From Anoxybacteroides voinovskiense (GTDB taxonomy: Bacteria > Bacillota > Bacilli > Bacillales > Anoxybacillaceae): 64,000 bases of DNA. The position numbers were made by a program, and so were the translations under genes. The notes beneath the pieces were generated by a model that ran no database searches, had not been told where the DNA came from, and saw only the letters and a list, made by a program, of their open reading frames with translations. The stretch spans positions 1 to 64,000 of the forward strand of contig NZ_JACIDE010000004.1 in the NCBI RefSeq assembly GCF_014196205.1, read 5' to 3'. This document shows positions 1 to 12,056 of this stretch, one piece after another; within the stretch, counting starts at the first letter, position 1, and every line of letters starts with the position of its first letter.

Positions 1-12
1 ATTGTTCGAGGA

Positions 13-118
13 GGGCATGCTGTGCGCATGCCCAGTCGGCAAGCGGTTCGCTTGCCGACTACGGCAGAAAAGCTAGAAATAGAGCGATGTCAACTAGTTT
101 TTATTGGTTAATCAACAC
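13..118. repeat. Double-hairpin dispersed repeat, left-edge copy
   Basis: Two perfect hairpins lie back to back. The first has 8-bp arms GGGCATGC/GCATGCCC (13-20 and 26-33). The second has 12-bp arms AGTCGGCAAGCG/CGCTTGCCGACT (34-45 and 49-60). They are followed by a tail with GGCAGAAAAGC, AATAGAGCG and ACTAGTTTTTA. An inverted, diverged copy of the second hairpin and of the tail lies at 51885-51984, so this is a dispersed element rather than a simple terminator. It lies downstream of the GGDEF-EAL gene and may extend beyond the window. Confidence 0.6.
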
Positions 119-126
119 GCCTGATT

Positions 127-157
127 TTAGCAAAACAGCCCCTCCTACTTGGGGCTG
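127..157 (-). terminator. Rho-independent terminator of the GGDEF-EAL gene
   Basis: Directly after the stop codon, read on the minus strand, are the arms ACAGCCCC/GGGGCTGT with an 8-base loop, followed by TTTTGCT. A similar GGGGCTG hairpin follows panD near 36.7 kb. Confidence 0.8.
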
Positions 158-2458
158 TCAAACGAAATACATTTTTTCAAACTCTTCTTTTGGCAACGGT
201 TTACCTAGCACATATCCTTGAATTTCGTCACAGCGTAACGAATGAAGTACGTTCAGCTGCTCGTTCGTTTCTACTCCTTCGGCAATCACGCGCAGTTTTA
301 AACTTTTGGCTAAGACGATAATGGAAGCAACAATCGCTGCGTCTTCTTCTACTTCTGTAATGCCGTCAATAAACGGTTTGGCAATTTTCAGTCGATCAAT
401 CGGAAATTTCCGTAAATAACTGAGTGAGGAATAGCCGGTACCGAAATCATCGATGGAAATATGGACACCGATTTGTTTTAGCTGCTGTAATTTTTCAATC
501 GTATATTGTTCGTTAAATACCGCTACCCCTTCCGTGATTTCTAGGTCTAACTGCTCCGCTGGGACGTTCGTTTTTGTTAGTACAGACGTGATGTAGTCCA
601 CAAGATTTTCTTGTAAAAACTGTTTTGGGGAAATGTTAATGCTTAGTGGCAAGGAACGTCCATATTGCTCGTTCCATTGCTTTATTTGCCGGCACGCTTC
701 TTCGATGACCCATTCGCCGATGGCGACAATTTGTCCTGTTTCTTCGGCGATCGGAATAAATACTCCTGGGGAGACGAGCCCCATTTGTGGATGTTTCCAG
801 CGAAGTAACGCCTCCATGCCAATGACTTCTTTTGTCTGTATATCAAACTGCGGTTGATAATATAACGCGAATTCACGGTTTTCCAACGCTTGATGAAGGG
901 CGGTTTCAATAATTGTTTTTTTCAATACCGTTTGTTTCATCGTTTCGTTAAAAAATTGCACTTGGTTTTTTCCTTGTTCTTTGGCGCGATACATGGCAAT
1001 GTCGGCGTTTTTCATTAATAGATCAGCCGTTTCCCCGTCATGAGGGTAGACGGCAACCCCGACGCTTAACGAAAGGCGAATGTCTGTATGGGCAACCGCA
1101 ATTGGCTGATTTACGATCATTAGCAATTGTTGCGTAAGCGTGCGAAGATGCGCTAATTCATATACTGGCGCAATCAGAGCGATAAATTCGTCCCCCCCTT
1201 GCCGCGCGACTAAGTCAGTTGGTCGCAACACTTGTTTTAGCCGCTCGCTTAGTTGGATAAGAAGTTCATCTCCGACGCGATGCCCGAAATAATCGTTTAC
1301 TTGTTTAAAGCGGTCAACGTCGATAAAAATAACGGCAAGCAAATGTGACTGTTCGTTCGCCTGCGTAATGGCGTGCTCAAGCGACCGAATGAACGCGCGG
1401 CGATTCGGAAGCCCTGTTAAAAAATCGTGGTTTGCTGCGTAAAACAACTCGTCGTTCTTTTGCCGCAGCTCTTTTGTCCGTTCGGCTATTTTTTGTTCGA
1501 GTTTGCTATTTAACCGCTGCAAATGACGTACTAGCCGCTCATTTTCTAATAGCGTCACGACTTGCCTGATGACAACTAAAATAATCGCCATCATAAACCC
1601 TGTTTCTGCCGCTCCGCGTTCTTTTTCGTATAAAAAAAACAAATAAAATAGCGGAATTATACTAATGTATGGAAAAAACATTTTCACCCGTGATACTGCC
1701 CGTTCGTTTTCCCCATCAAATTGAAGCATCCCTTCCGATGCGTACGCTCCAGAAAGCCCTGTCATGAGCAAACTAGCCGTCCATAACGGATCTAGCCACG
1801 TATTTGACACGTAATCGAACTGAAGCATTTGCACGAGGTAAATGGTATCCGCTACGACAAAAAGGGCAATCGCAAGCAAATTGAGCCATATGATTGTGCG
1901 CATCGAAGATATAGAAGAAAGCAACAAAACAAGCAATAAAAACGCAACCATTAAATCAAGCAGCGGATAGCTAAGGGAAACAAAGAGATAGAAAAAGGAT
2001 ACATTTGGAACGATAAGCGGTTGAATGACGTAAATCCAGCTAAATGTCGCGCAAACCGTAATGACAATTAGTGCATCTAGCAACGATTTCTGAACATCAA
2101 ATGATTTTCGCTTCACCATAATTACATAGGTTAACGCCACACCATAAAGGACGTTATTCGCCACGTAAAAAATATCCGGCCAGCCTGGAAACGGCGGTTC
2201 GGTCTGTTGAAGCCATTCATAGCCGCGGTATAATAGTTCCGCTAGAAAATAACAACAAGCGCTTATCCATAAAATGCCCCAAAACCAACGTTCATTCGTT
2301 TTCATACGCCGATAGGCAGAAAATAGCCAAAATGATGCAATAAGCGGACCGCCAACGGAAAACAAACTGTTTACCCATGTCGGTGCAACGAAAAAAATGC
2401 CTATATAATAGACGGCAATATAGACAATGCTAAAAATTGTACATCGCCATTTTCGCAT
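158..2458 (-). CDS. Membrane-bound GGDEF-EAL cyclic-di-GMP signalling protein
   Basis: A 766-residue protein that probably makes and/or degrades cyclic di-GMP at the membrane. The N-terminal ~310 residues form about eight hydrophobic segments. A short coiled coil (near residue 330) leads into a GGDEF domain (~350-510) with an intact GGDEF signature near residue 420 and an RxxD inhibitory site (RPTD) five residues before it. The EAL domain (~525-755) has EALLRW, DDFGTGYSS and EGVET motifs. Both catalytic halves therefore look intact, so the net activity cannot be called from sequence. I chose the ATG at 2458 because GGAGGGAGGAG lies just upstream; the longer frame back to 2512 has no such site. 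It is a single gene with its own terminator, divergent from the neighbouring hsp20. Confidence 0.9.
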   Translation of the reverse strand: MRKWRCTIFSIVYIAVYYIGIFFVAPTWVNSLFSVGGPLIASFWLFSAYRRMKTNERWFWGILWISACCYFLAELLYRGYEWLQQTEPPFPGWPDIFYVANNVLYGVALTYVIMVKRKSFDVQKSLLDALIVITVCATFSWIYVIQPLIVPNVSFFYLFVSLSYPLLDLMVAFLLLVLLLSSISSMRTIIWLNLLAIALFVVADTIYLVQMLQFDYVSNTWLDPLWTASLLMTGLSGAYASEGMLQFDGENERAVSRVKMFFPYISIIPLFYLFFLYEKERGAAETGFMMAIILVVIRQVVTLLENERLVRHLQRLNSKLEQKIAERTKELRQKNDELFYAANHDFLTGLPNRRAFIRSLEHAITQANEQSHLLAVIFIDVDRFKQVNDYFGHRVGDELLIQLSERLKQVLRPTDLVARQGGDEFIALIAPVYELAHLRTLTQQLLMIVNQPIAVAHTDIRLSLSVGVAVYPHDGETADLLMKNADIAMYRAKEQGKNQVQFFNETMKQTVLKKTIIETALHQALENREFALYYQPQFDIQTKEVIGMEALLRWKHPQMGLVSPGVFIPIAEETGQIVAIGEWVIEEACRQIKQWNEQYGRSLPLSINISPKQFLQENLVDYITSVLTKTNVPAEQLDLEITEGVAVFNEQYTIEKLQQLKQIGVHISIDDFGTGYSSLSYLRKFPIDRLKIAKPFIDGITEVEEDAAIVASIIVLAKSLKLRVIAEGVETNEQLNVLHSLRCDEIQGYVLGKPLPKEEFEKMYFV

Positions 2459-2582
2459 TCTCCTCCCTCCTCCCCTCATCATATGCACATATAGTTGGAA
2501 GCAATTAGACAACCGTCCCCATACATAAAAAAATGGACGCGAAACATACTATGTACCGACATTACGAAAGGAGGAGATTTGG

Positions 2583-3014
2583 ATGCCTTTAGTTCCTTAT
2601 GACCCATTTCGCCATTTAGAAACGATACGGCGTGATTTCAACCGCTTTTTCACGAACGATTTTCCGTCGCTTTTTTCTGATGAGATGATGCCGCGCATCG
2701 ATATGCATGAAACCGAGCGCGAGTATATCGTTTCGTGCGATTTGCCTGGTCTTGAGCGAAAAGAAGATGTGCAAATTGACGTGCATAACAACGTGTTGAC
2801 GATTAGTGGGACGATTCAACGAAAGGAAACGATAAAAGAAGAGCACGTACATCGCCGCGAACGTTTCTTCGGTCGCTTTCATCGCTCGATTCCGCTGCCG
2901 GCGAACGCTTCTGCCGAGCAAATTCACGCCACCTACAAAAACGGCGTACTCGACATTCACATTCCAAAAATCGCCTCCGACCAGCGGAAAAAGGTGGATA
3001 TTCAGTTTCATTGA
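2583..3014 (+). CDS. Small heat-shock protein, Hsp20/alpha-crystallin family
   Basis: A 143-residue ATP-independent holdase chaperone. The alpha-crystallin domain spans about residues 35-130. It includes the DLPGLERKEDV strand region and the C-terminal A-x-x-x-N-G-V-L signature (ATYKNGVLDI), followed by IPK. The start at ATG 2583 is set by AAAGGAGGAG seven bases upstream. A second, quite different family member lies at 22834. The gene is followed immediately by a dispersed structured repeat that begins three bases after its stop codon. I did not find a clear CIRCE or sigma-B site. Confidence 0.9.
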   Translation: MPLVPYDPFRHLETIRRDFNRFFTNDFPSLFSDEMMPRIDMHETEREYIVSCDLPGLERKEDVQIDVHNNVLTISGTIQRKETIKEEHVHRRERFFGRFHRSIPLPANASAEQIHATYKNGVLDIHIPKIASDQRKKVDIQFH

Positions 3015-3016
3015 AC

Positions 3017-3225
3017 AAGAAAAGCGCAAAGCGCCCGCCTATCGGCGAAGATCGCACAAGCCCCTCGAGGAGGCTCTCGAACCAAGCATGGCTTGGTTCT
3101 GCGTGGGTAAGCTCAGTGAAGCCAATCAATGTGCCGCCGAAAGAAGGAGCGAGCGCATCACACCGATGGCGCTTGGAGCTAGACAAAGCTCCACCTAATC
3201 GTAAAATTTTATACTTTCCTATCTT
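3017..3225 (+). repeat. Dispersed structured repeat, copy A
   Basis: Starts with AAGAAAAGCG, and its core ends with GGAGCTAGACA near 3185. AAGCGCC near the left end pairs perfectly with GGCGCTT near the right end. Inside are CCTATCGGCGAAGATCGCAC, GAGGAGGCTC and a hairpin of AACCAAGC/GCTTGGTT. The tail TAATCGTAAAATTTTATACTTTC is shared with copies at 36519 and 45665. A small open frame across it has no recognisable product and is ignored. Confidence 0.85.
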
Positions 3226-3230
3226 ACAAG

Positions 3231-6236
<3,006 letters not shown>

Positions 6237-6278
6237 CTCGATTCTCCTCCATTCGATGAACACAACAGCGCCCTATTT

Positions 6279-7808
6279 TTAATGAACTGATGGTAAACGA
6301 TCTGCATTTTTTTGCCACGTTTGCAAAAACCGTCGGAACGCCTGCTTGCCTTCTTCCGTTCGTTTGAATACACCCGCATGCTCCAGTACGGTAATAAAGC
6401 GCTTCCCTACTTCTGTCCGTAAAATGTCCCACACGTTCTCCTCTTGAACGGAAGGATAGGAGGCGCGAATGTGTTCATACCACTCCGAATGTTTATGCAT
6501 CGCTTCTTCCCAGTTGTCTTTGCTTACGTTATGAACGAGATACGTTGCCAACGTTTTTAATTCTTCCGAAAGTCTTCCTGGCAATACGGCTAGCCCCATC
6601 ACCTCGATTAATCCAATGTTTTCTTTTTTTAGATGGTGCAATTCTTCATGTGGATGGAAAATGCCGTATGGGTGCTCTTTTGACGTTCGATTATTGCGCA
6701 ACACGATGTCCATTTCCAACGACTCCCCGCGCCGTCTTGCAATTGGCGTAACGGTATTATGCGGCGTGTCCTCCGTGTAGGCATAAATTTCGACGCTTTG
6801 GTCGCTATATGTTTGCCACGTGCGATAAAGCAAATCTGCCGCTTCTAGCACCTCCTCTTTTCGACCGCGAAGACGAACGACCGACATCGGCCAGCGGACG
6901 ATGCCAGCGGTTAACGTCGGAAATGCCGGCAATGAGATATATTCCTCGATTTCTGCTTTCTCCATCGCAAACGTATAACGCCCGCCTTGAAAATGATCGT
7001 GCGCTAAAATCGAGCCGCCGACAATCGGTAAATCAGCGTTTGAGCCGATAAAATAATGCGGGAATTTTTCGATAAAATCAAGCAGCCGTTCAAACGTTTT
7101 TCGTTCCATTTTCATCGGCACGTGCTCCGCATGAAAGACGATGCAATGTTCGTTATAATACACGTACGGCGAATATTGAAAATACCACTGCTCCCCAAGA
7201 AGGGATAGCGGAATGATGCGATGGTTCGCACGCGCTGGATGATGCCACGTTCCTTCATACCCTTCGTTTTCTGCACAAAGCACGCATTTCGGATAAGTAG
7301 ACGCAGTAGTTTCTTTTAATTTGGCGATTTCTTTCGGATCTTTTTCTGGTTTTGCTAAATTAATCGTTATATCGAGCTCTCCGTATGCGGTCGCGGCTTT
7401 CCAATGTTCGTTTTTCGCGATTCGGTCGGTTTGAATATAGTTCGATGCACGGCTTAAGGCATAAAACCAATCGGTCGCTTGCTTTGGCGTTTGATGATAC
7501 TGCTCATAAAAGGTACGAATCACTTCCGATGGGCGCGGCATTAAACAGTTCATTAGTTTTGCTTCCCATACATCGCGTTCCGTCGTCGTGTTCGTCTGCA
7601 ATAGCCCCTGCTCGTACGCCCAATCTAACATAGACGACAAAATCGCAGGAAGAGGGAGGGAGGAAGGTGCTCCCTCGGGAGGCTGCCACTCGTCTAACTG
7701 TAACGCCGCAAGCAGCCGATTACGCGTATAAATGACGTCTTCTTTTTGCAGAAGTTCGTGCATAAGACCGTGCTGAATCAATTGTTCGATTGCCAAATAA
7801 ATATTCAC
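6279..7808 (-). CDS. galT: UDP-glucose--hexose-1-phosphate uridylyltransferase (Firmicute type)
   Basis: A Leloir enzyme that moves UMP between UDP-glucose and galactose-1-phosphate. The 509-residue length and the start [14 protein letters not shown] match the long Firmicute GalT class rather than the short HPH class. Conserved stretches include [15 protein letters not shown] (~290) and the N-terminal region of the second half ([20 protein letters not shown]). The GTG start at 7808 overlaps the galE stop as GTGA, with GAGGTGG just upstream, which implies translational coupling. A longer frame back to 7901 lies wholly inside galE and is rejected. Confidence 0.93.
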   Translation of the reverse strand: MNIYLAIEQLIQHGLMHELLQKEDVIYTRNRLLAALQLDEWQPPEGAPSSLPLPAILSSMLDWAYEQGLLQTNTTTERDVWEAKLMNCLMPRPSEVIRTFYEQYHQTPKQATDWFYALSRASNYIQTDRIAKNEHWKAATAYGELDITINLAKPEKDPKEIAKLKETTASTYPKCVLCAENEGYEGTWHHPARANHRIIPLSLLGEQWYFQYSPYVYYNEHCIVFHAEHVPMKMERKTFERLLDFIEKFPHYFIGSNADLPIVGGSILAHDHFQGGRYTFAMEKAEIEEYISLPAFPTLTAGIVRWPMSVVRLRGRKEEVLEAADLLYRTWQTYSDQSVEIYAYTEDTPHNTVTPIARRRGESLEMDIVLRNNRTSKEHPYGIFHPHEELHHLKKENIGLIEVMGLAVLPGRLSEELKTLATYLVHNVSKDNWEEAMHKHSEWYEHIRASYPSVQEENVWDILRTEVGKRFITVLEHAGVFKRTEEGKQAFRRFLQTWQKNADRLPSVH

Positions 7809-8797
7809 CGCTTGCCACCTCGATAGCCGTTCGGATTTGCTTGATGCCATTGCCAAGCGGAAGCGACGATGTCGTCGATTGTTGTGTATGTCGGCTTCCA
7901 CCCGAGTTCACGCTTCGCTTTTTCCGAAGAAGCAACAAGCCGGGCTGGGTCGCCCGCGCGTCTTTCTACTACTCGCGCTGGAATGTCATGGCCAGTGACA
8001 CGGCGTGCTGCTTCAATCACTTCTTTGACGGTAAATCCGTTGCCGTTGCCAAGGTTAAATACGTCGCTGTTCGCGCCGCTTCTTAACTTTTCGACCGCAA
8101 GCCAATGGGCATCGACTAAGTCAAGAACGTGAATGTAATCGCGGATGCACGTGCCGTCATGGGTATCGTAGTCATCGCCAAAAATATGAATCTCGTTTCG
8201 TTGCCCGAGCGCCACTTTCAAAATGAGCGGGATGACGTGCGTTTCTGGGTCGTGGTCTTCCCCTAAGTGGGCGCCGTACGCACCAGCGACGTTAAAATAG
8301 CGAAGCGAAATATAGCGGATGCCATACGCTTGGTCGACCCATTTCATCATTTTTTCCATCGCAAGCTTCGTTTCCCCGTACGTGTTCGTTGGGACGGTCG
8401 GATCGGTTTCAACGATCGGAATGTGCCTCGGCTCCCCGTATACCGCTGCCGTCGAAGAGAAAACGATTTGCTTCACGCCAAATTCGTTCATTACTTCCAG
8501 CAATACTTGCGTTCCGTATACGTTGTTGTCATAGTAGGCTAACGGCTTTTCCATGCTTTCCCCGACAAGCGAATTCGCCGCGAAATGAACGACGGTGTCG
8601 ATATTATGCTTTTCGAATACGTCGCGCAAAAAGGCGCGGTCGCGAATATCCCCTTGGTAAAATATCGCTTCTGGATGAATCGCCTCGCGATGCCCTGTCT
8701 GCAAATTATCGACGACCACCACCTGTTCCCCTTTTTCGATGAAGCGATGTACCGCATGGCTGCCAATATAGCCTGCACCGCCACAAACAAGAATCAT
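7805..8797 (-). CDS. galE: UDP-glucose 4-epimerase
   Basis: A 330-residue short-chain dehydrogenase-type epimerase that interconverts UDP-galactose and UDP-glucose. The NAD-binding GGAGYIGSH motif is at residues 6-14. The catalytic Ser and Y-x-x-x-K are in SSTAAVYG and [10 protein letters not shown] (~122-152). The C-terminal sugar-binding part ends with RRAGDPA and LGWKPTY. Its ATG overlaps the galK stop (ATGA), and its TGA overlaps the galT GTG, so galK, galE and galT are tightly coupled. Confidence 0.96.
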   Translation of the reverse strand: MILVCGGAGYIGSHAVHRFIEKGEQVVVVDNLQTGHREAIHPEAIFYQGDIRDRAFLRDVFEKHNIDTVVHFAANSLVGESMEKPLAYYDNNVYGTQVLLEVMNEFGVKQIVFSSTAAVYGEPRHIPIVETDPTVPTNTYGETKLAMEKMMKWVDQAYGIRYISLRYFNVAGAYGAHLGEDHDPETHVIPLILKVALGQRNEIHIFGDDYDTHDGTCIRDYIHVLDLVDAHWLAVEKLRSGANSDVFNLGNGNGFTVKEVIEAARRVTGHDIPARVVERRAGDPARLVASSEKAKRELGWKPTYTTIDDIVASAWQWHQANPNGYRGGKR

Positions 8798-9981
8798 AAC
8801 CTCATCTCCTCTTTTTCTGTTAGTTCTTTTGCGCCATCGCCAATTTTCACGACATAAAAACTTGCTTCATAGCCGATTTTTTGCGCGTATTCTCGCCCGA
8901 CTTGCTCAATGAAGGAAGGAATGTGTTCTTCTTTTACGATGTTCACCGTACAACCGCCAAATCCAGCCCCAGTCATGCGGGCACCGATCGTTCCTTCGTG
9001 CTTCCACGCTGCCTCCACAAGCGTATCAAGCTCTACTCCTGTCACTTCGTAGTCATTGCGCAACGAGAGGTGGGATTGTTTCATCAAATGGCCGAAGCGT
9101 GCCAACTCCCCTTTTTCCAGCGCTTCTGCCGCTTGCATCACCCGTTCGTTTTCCGTCACGGCGTGGCGAGCGCGTTTTTGTTCGACGGGAGAAAGAACGT
9201 GCGCGTATTTCGCCAGCTGTTCGCTTGTCAGTTCGCCGAGGGAAGAAATCGGGAGGTGTTGTTGCAACTTCATAATCGCTGTTTCGCACGTTGCTCGCCG
9301 TTCGTTATACGCCGAATCCGCTAACCCGCGCTGTTTGTTCGTATTGGCGATGATAATTGAGCAATCGTTCAGTAAAAGCGGTAAATAACGATAATGCAAC
9401 GTTTGGCAATCTAATAAAATCGCACGGTCTTTCTTTCCCATTCCGACGGCAAATTGGTCCATAATGCCACAATTGACGCCAATATAATTATTTTCTACGG
9501 TTTGGCTCATTTTCACAAGTTCAAGCATGCTGAAATTTGCTTGAAACAGTTCATTGACCATGACCGCCGTAACAAGTTCAATCGAGGCAGAAGACGACAA
9601 TCCTGCGCCATTTGGGATATTTCCATAATAGAGTACATCAAACCCGCTGTCGATGATAACCCCTGACGCTTGAAACGCTGCGATAATTCCTTTCGGATAG
9701 TTCGCCCAGCCATGTTCGTCGCGATATGATAAATCTGCTAGCGGAACGGTCATCACTCCTTTTTCTGGAAAATTTTGCGAATACAACCGAACGTCTGCGC
9801 TTTTCGTTTTTCTCACGAAGGCATATGTGCCGATTTCAAGGGCACACGGCAACACATGCCCACCGTTGTAGTCCGTATGCTCCCCGATCAAATTCACGCG
9901 ACCTGGGGCGAAGAAGGTGCGAATTTCTTCCCTTCCCCCACCAAACCATGCAAGAAAATCCGTCTTTACCTTTTCAATCAT
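8794..9981 (-). CDS. galK: Galactokinase
   Basis: The first enzyme of the Leloir pathway (galactose to galactose-1-phosphate), 395 residues, GHMP kinase family. The galactokinase signature [19 protein letters not shown] lies at ~27-45, the GHMP glycine-rich loop [13 protein letters not shown] at ~122-134, and the C-terminal [12 protein letters not shown] motif at ~333. The start ATG has TAGGAGGC upstream. It is the first gene of the minus-strand galactose operon, 142 bases from the divergent ecsC. Confidence 0.96.
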   Translation of the reverse strand: MIEKVKTDFLAWFGGGREEIRTFFAPGRVNLIGEHTDYNGGHVLPCALEIGTYAFVRKTKSADVRLYSQNFPEKGVMTVPLADLSYRDEHGWANYPKGIIAAFQASGVIIDSGFDVLYYGNIPNGAGLSSSASIELVTAVMVNELFQANFSMLELVKMSQTVENNYIGVNCGIMDQFAVGMGKKDRAILLDCQTLHYRYLPLLLNDCSIIIANTNKQRGLADSAYNERRATCETAIMKLQQHLPISSLGELTSEQLAKYAHVLSPVEQKRARHAVTENERVMQAAEALEKGELARFGHLMKQSHLSLRNDYEVTGVELDTLVEAAWKHEGTIGARMTGAGFGGCTVNIVKEEHIPSFIEQVGREYAQKIGYEASFYVVKIGDGAKELTEKEEMRL

Positions 9982-10007
9982 TGTTCTGCCTCCTAAACTG
10001 CTTTTAT

Positions 10008-10043
10008 AGTAAATATTTTAGTAAATTTTTTAGTTAATCACAA
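10008..10043 (-). promoter_or_regulatory. Promoter and 12-bp direct repeats upstream of galK
   Basis: On the minus strand, -35 TTGTGA (10043-10038) and -10 TAAAAT (10020-10015) are separated by 17 bases. Overlapping this promoter, read on the plus strand, AGT recurs exactly every 12 bases (10008, 10020, 10032) within AGTAAATATTTT and AGTAAATTTTTT. The repeats are a plausible site for the LacI-type regulator, but this is inference. Confidence 0.55.
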
Positions 10044-10123
10044 GTGGATGGAAACATTTTTTTCTGACAAACGTATAACAATTAGCCGATTCATCCACGT
10101 TATGTATAAAGGGGGCTTTTGCC

Positions 10124-10906
10124 ATGGAAACGAAACAATCGTTAGAACAAGAATTAGCAAAAATCGAACGCTGGGAGCGCAGTCAAAAAGATTTATGGTT
10201 TTGGGAAAAAATCGGGCGCCTTCCGTTTAAAGTATTGGATAAGCTAACACCACCGATCGTACATAAAAAACTTGGACAGCTGCTCGACGAACTCGGTAGC
10301 TACATCCAAAGCGGCGGACAATATTTAGTGAACGAAGCGAAACTGCTCGAAAAGTTTCCTGCGGCTTCTATTGAGCAAGTTGGACATTTGCCGCTTGCAA
10401 CGATGGATCGCGTGTGCGACGAATTAGTGGAAGCGCGCATTACATTCGCCCAATACCAAGGGGCAACGACCGGTGTAGGCGGACTGTTTACACTAGCCAT
10501 CGACATTCCCGCCATGCTCGGGTTAGCGTTAAAAACGCTCCAAGAAATCGCAATTACTTACGGCTATGACCCGAAAGAAAAAAAAGAGCGCATTTTTATC
10601 GTGAAGTGCTTGCAGTTTGTCTCCAGTGACATTGTCGGCAAAAAAGCAATTCTCGACCAGCTCACGTCGTTTTCCAACGACCATCAGCAAGTATTTTCCC
10701 AGCTACAAGGCTGGCGCGAAGTCATGATGACGTTCCGCGACCAATTCGGCTGGAAAAAACTATTCCAACTCGTGCCAATCGTCGGCATTGTTTTCGGTGC
10801 CATGTTTAACAAAATGTTTATCGAAGACATCGCCGAAGCGGGAAAAATGCTCTATCGGAAGCGGAGGGTGTTGGAGAAAATTATGGAATCTGAACAAACT
10901 ACTTAG
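10124..10906 (+). CDS. ecsC: EcsC family protein
   Basis: A 260-residue protein with the EcsC family signature around GATTGVGGLFTLAIDIPAML (~110-130), a hydrophobic amphipathic stretch, and a second hydrophobic segment near residue 215. Its molecular role is poorly known; the name comes from the B. subtilis ecs locus. The start ATG has AAAGGGGGC upstream. It is divergent from galK. The last ~80 bases of the coding region are repeated, 78 of 80 identical, at 15077-15156 on the far side of mglBAC, where the reading continues into a different C terminus. The C-terminal residues here (KIMESEQTT) may therefore not be the ancestral ones. Confidence 0.85.
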   Translation: METKQSLEQELAKIERWERSQKDLWFWEKIGRLPFKVLDKLTPPIVHKKLGQLLDELGSYIQSGGQYLVNEAKLLEKFPAASIEQVGHLPLATMDRVCDELVEARITFAQYQGATTGVGGLFTLAIDIPAMLGLALKTLQEIAITYGYDPKEKKERIFIVKCLQFVSSDIVGKKAILDQLTSFSNDHQQVFSQLQGWREVMMTFRDQFGWKKLFQLVPIVGIVFGAMFNKMFIEDIAEAGKMLYRKRRVLEKIMESEQTT

Positions 10907-10939
10907 TTTTCTACTGTAAACAAACTGTAAACAATCATA

Positions 10940-10972
10940 AAATAGCGGGGAGTTTCATTTTCCCCGCTATTT
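10940..10972. terminator. Bidirectional terminator between ecsC and mglC
   Basis: Arms AAATAGCGGGGA/TCCCCGCTATTT around a 9-base loop between two convergent genes. T-rich sequence follows on both strands. Confidence 0.8.
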
Positions 10973-11023
10973 CTTCATTCACAACACCCTCTTCCTGTCT
11001 ATTAGACAATGACGTGACACTCA

Positions 11024-12043
11024 TCACTTTTTCTTAGCATGCTTACGCATGTCAAACGCCACCGCAACGATAATAATTAAGCCTTTTACAATAAATTGAA
11101 TATACGGGCTTACTCCAAGAAACGCCAATCCGTAATTGATAATTTGAAAAATTAGGACACCTGCAATCACTCCGGATACTGTGCCAATCCCTCCGGATAG
11201 CGATACTCCACCAACTACACAAGCCGCGATAGCATCTAACTCGTACATATTCCCCGTATTGTTAGTAGCGCTTCCTACCCGTCCCGCTTCCAACGTTCCT
11301 GAAAAACCGTAGAGAAGACCTGCAATTGTGTAAATAATGATAAGGTTTTTCGTCACATTTACACCAGAAACTTTTGCAGCTTCAGGGTTTCCACCAATCG
11401 CGTACATATTCTTCCCTAGTTCTGTCTTATTCCAAATAACCCAAATAATAATAGATACAACTATCGCATAAATAATAAGGTATGGAATTTCGTACTGTCC
11501 AACAGGAATACCGCGTTGGGCAAACGTAGTAAAACTTTGATTTAACCCTCCAATCGGTTGTGCTCCATAAGGCGGACGGTCAAAGTAAATAGAAGTAATA
11601 CCATATACACCAATCATCATTCCTAATGTAGCGATAAATGGTGGTACGTGAAACTTGGACACAATCACACCATTCAAAGCACCTAACAAACCAGTCACTA
11701 TCATCGCAATTAAAATAGGAATAAATAACGGAAGTTCAGGTAAATTTGGATACATTTTGTAAGCATAGTCGGTCGCTTGCAAAAGTGAAGCAGAAACTAC
11801 CGCTGCAAGTCCAACCATTCTCCCTGCCGATAAATCCGTACCAGCTGTAATCAAAATCCCAGCTACCCCAAGTGCAATGATGATGCGCGAAGACGATTGA
11901 CTGAGTATGTTGATTAAGTTAGTAACCGATAAAAAATCAGGAGATATGACCACTATTCCTGCCACAAGGAGTAGCAATACTACATATATAACGTTGTCTA
12001 CAAACCATTTCATCACTGTTGCGTTTTTTGTATCTCGAACCAT
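11024..12043 (-). CDS. mglC: Galactose/methyl-galactoside ABC transporter permease
   Basis: The membrane component of the galactose importer, 339 residues with about 8-10 hydrophobic segments. It belongs to the RbsC/MglC permease family. Conserved features include SSSRIIIALGVAGILITAGTDLSAGR near the N terminus and YAIGGNPEAAKVSGVNV in the cytoplasmic loop that contacts the ATPase. I start at ATG 12043, where GGGAGGGTGAGGAG lies immediately upstream; upstream residues in the open frame overlap mglA. Third gene of mglBAC. Confidence 0.92.
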   Translation of the reverse strand: MVRDTKNATVMKWFVDNVIYVVLLLLVAGIVVISPDFLSVTNLINILSQSSSRIIIALGVAGILITAGTDLSAGRMVGLAAVVSASLLQATDYAYKMYPNLPELPLFIPILIAMIVTGLLGALNGVIVSKFHVPPFIATLGMMIGVYGITSIYFDRPPYGAQPIGGLNQSFTTFAQRGIPVGQYEIPYLIIYAIVVSIIIWVIWNKTELGKNMYAIGGNPEAAKVSGVNVTKNLIIIYTIAGLLYGFSGTLEAGRVGSATNNTGNMYELDAIAACVVGGVSLSGGIGTVSGVIAGVLIFQIINYGLAFLGVSPYIQFIVKGLIIIVAVAFDMRKHAKKK

Positions 12044-12056
12044 CTCCTCACCCTCC

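Noticed and set aside
158-2512. Longer GGDEF-EAL start at 2512
   Set aside because: The extra 18 codons cover the strong GGAGGGAGGAG site; ATG 2458 is the better start.
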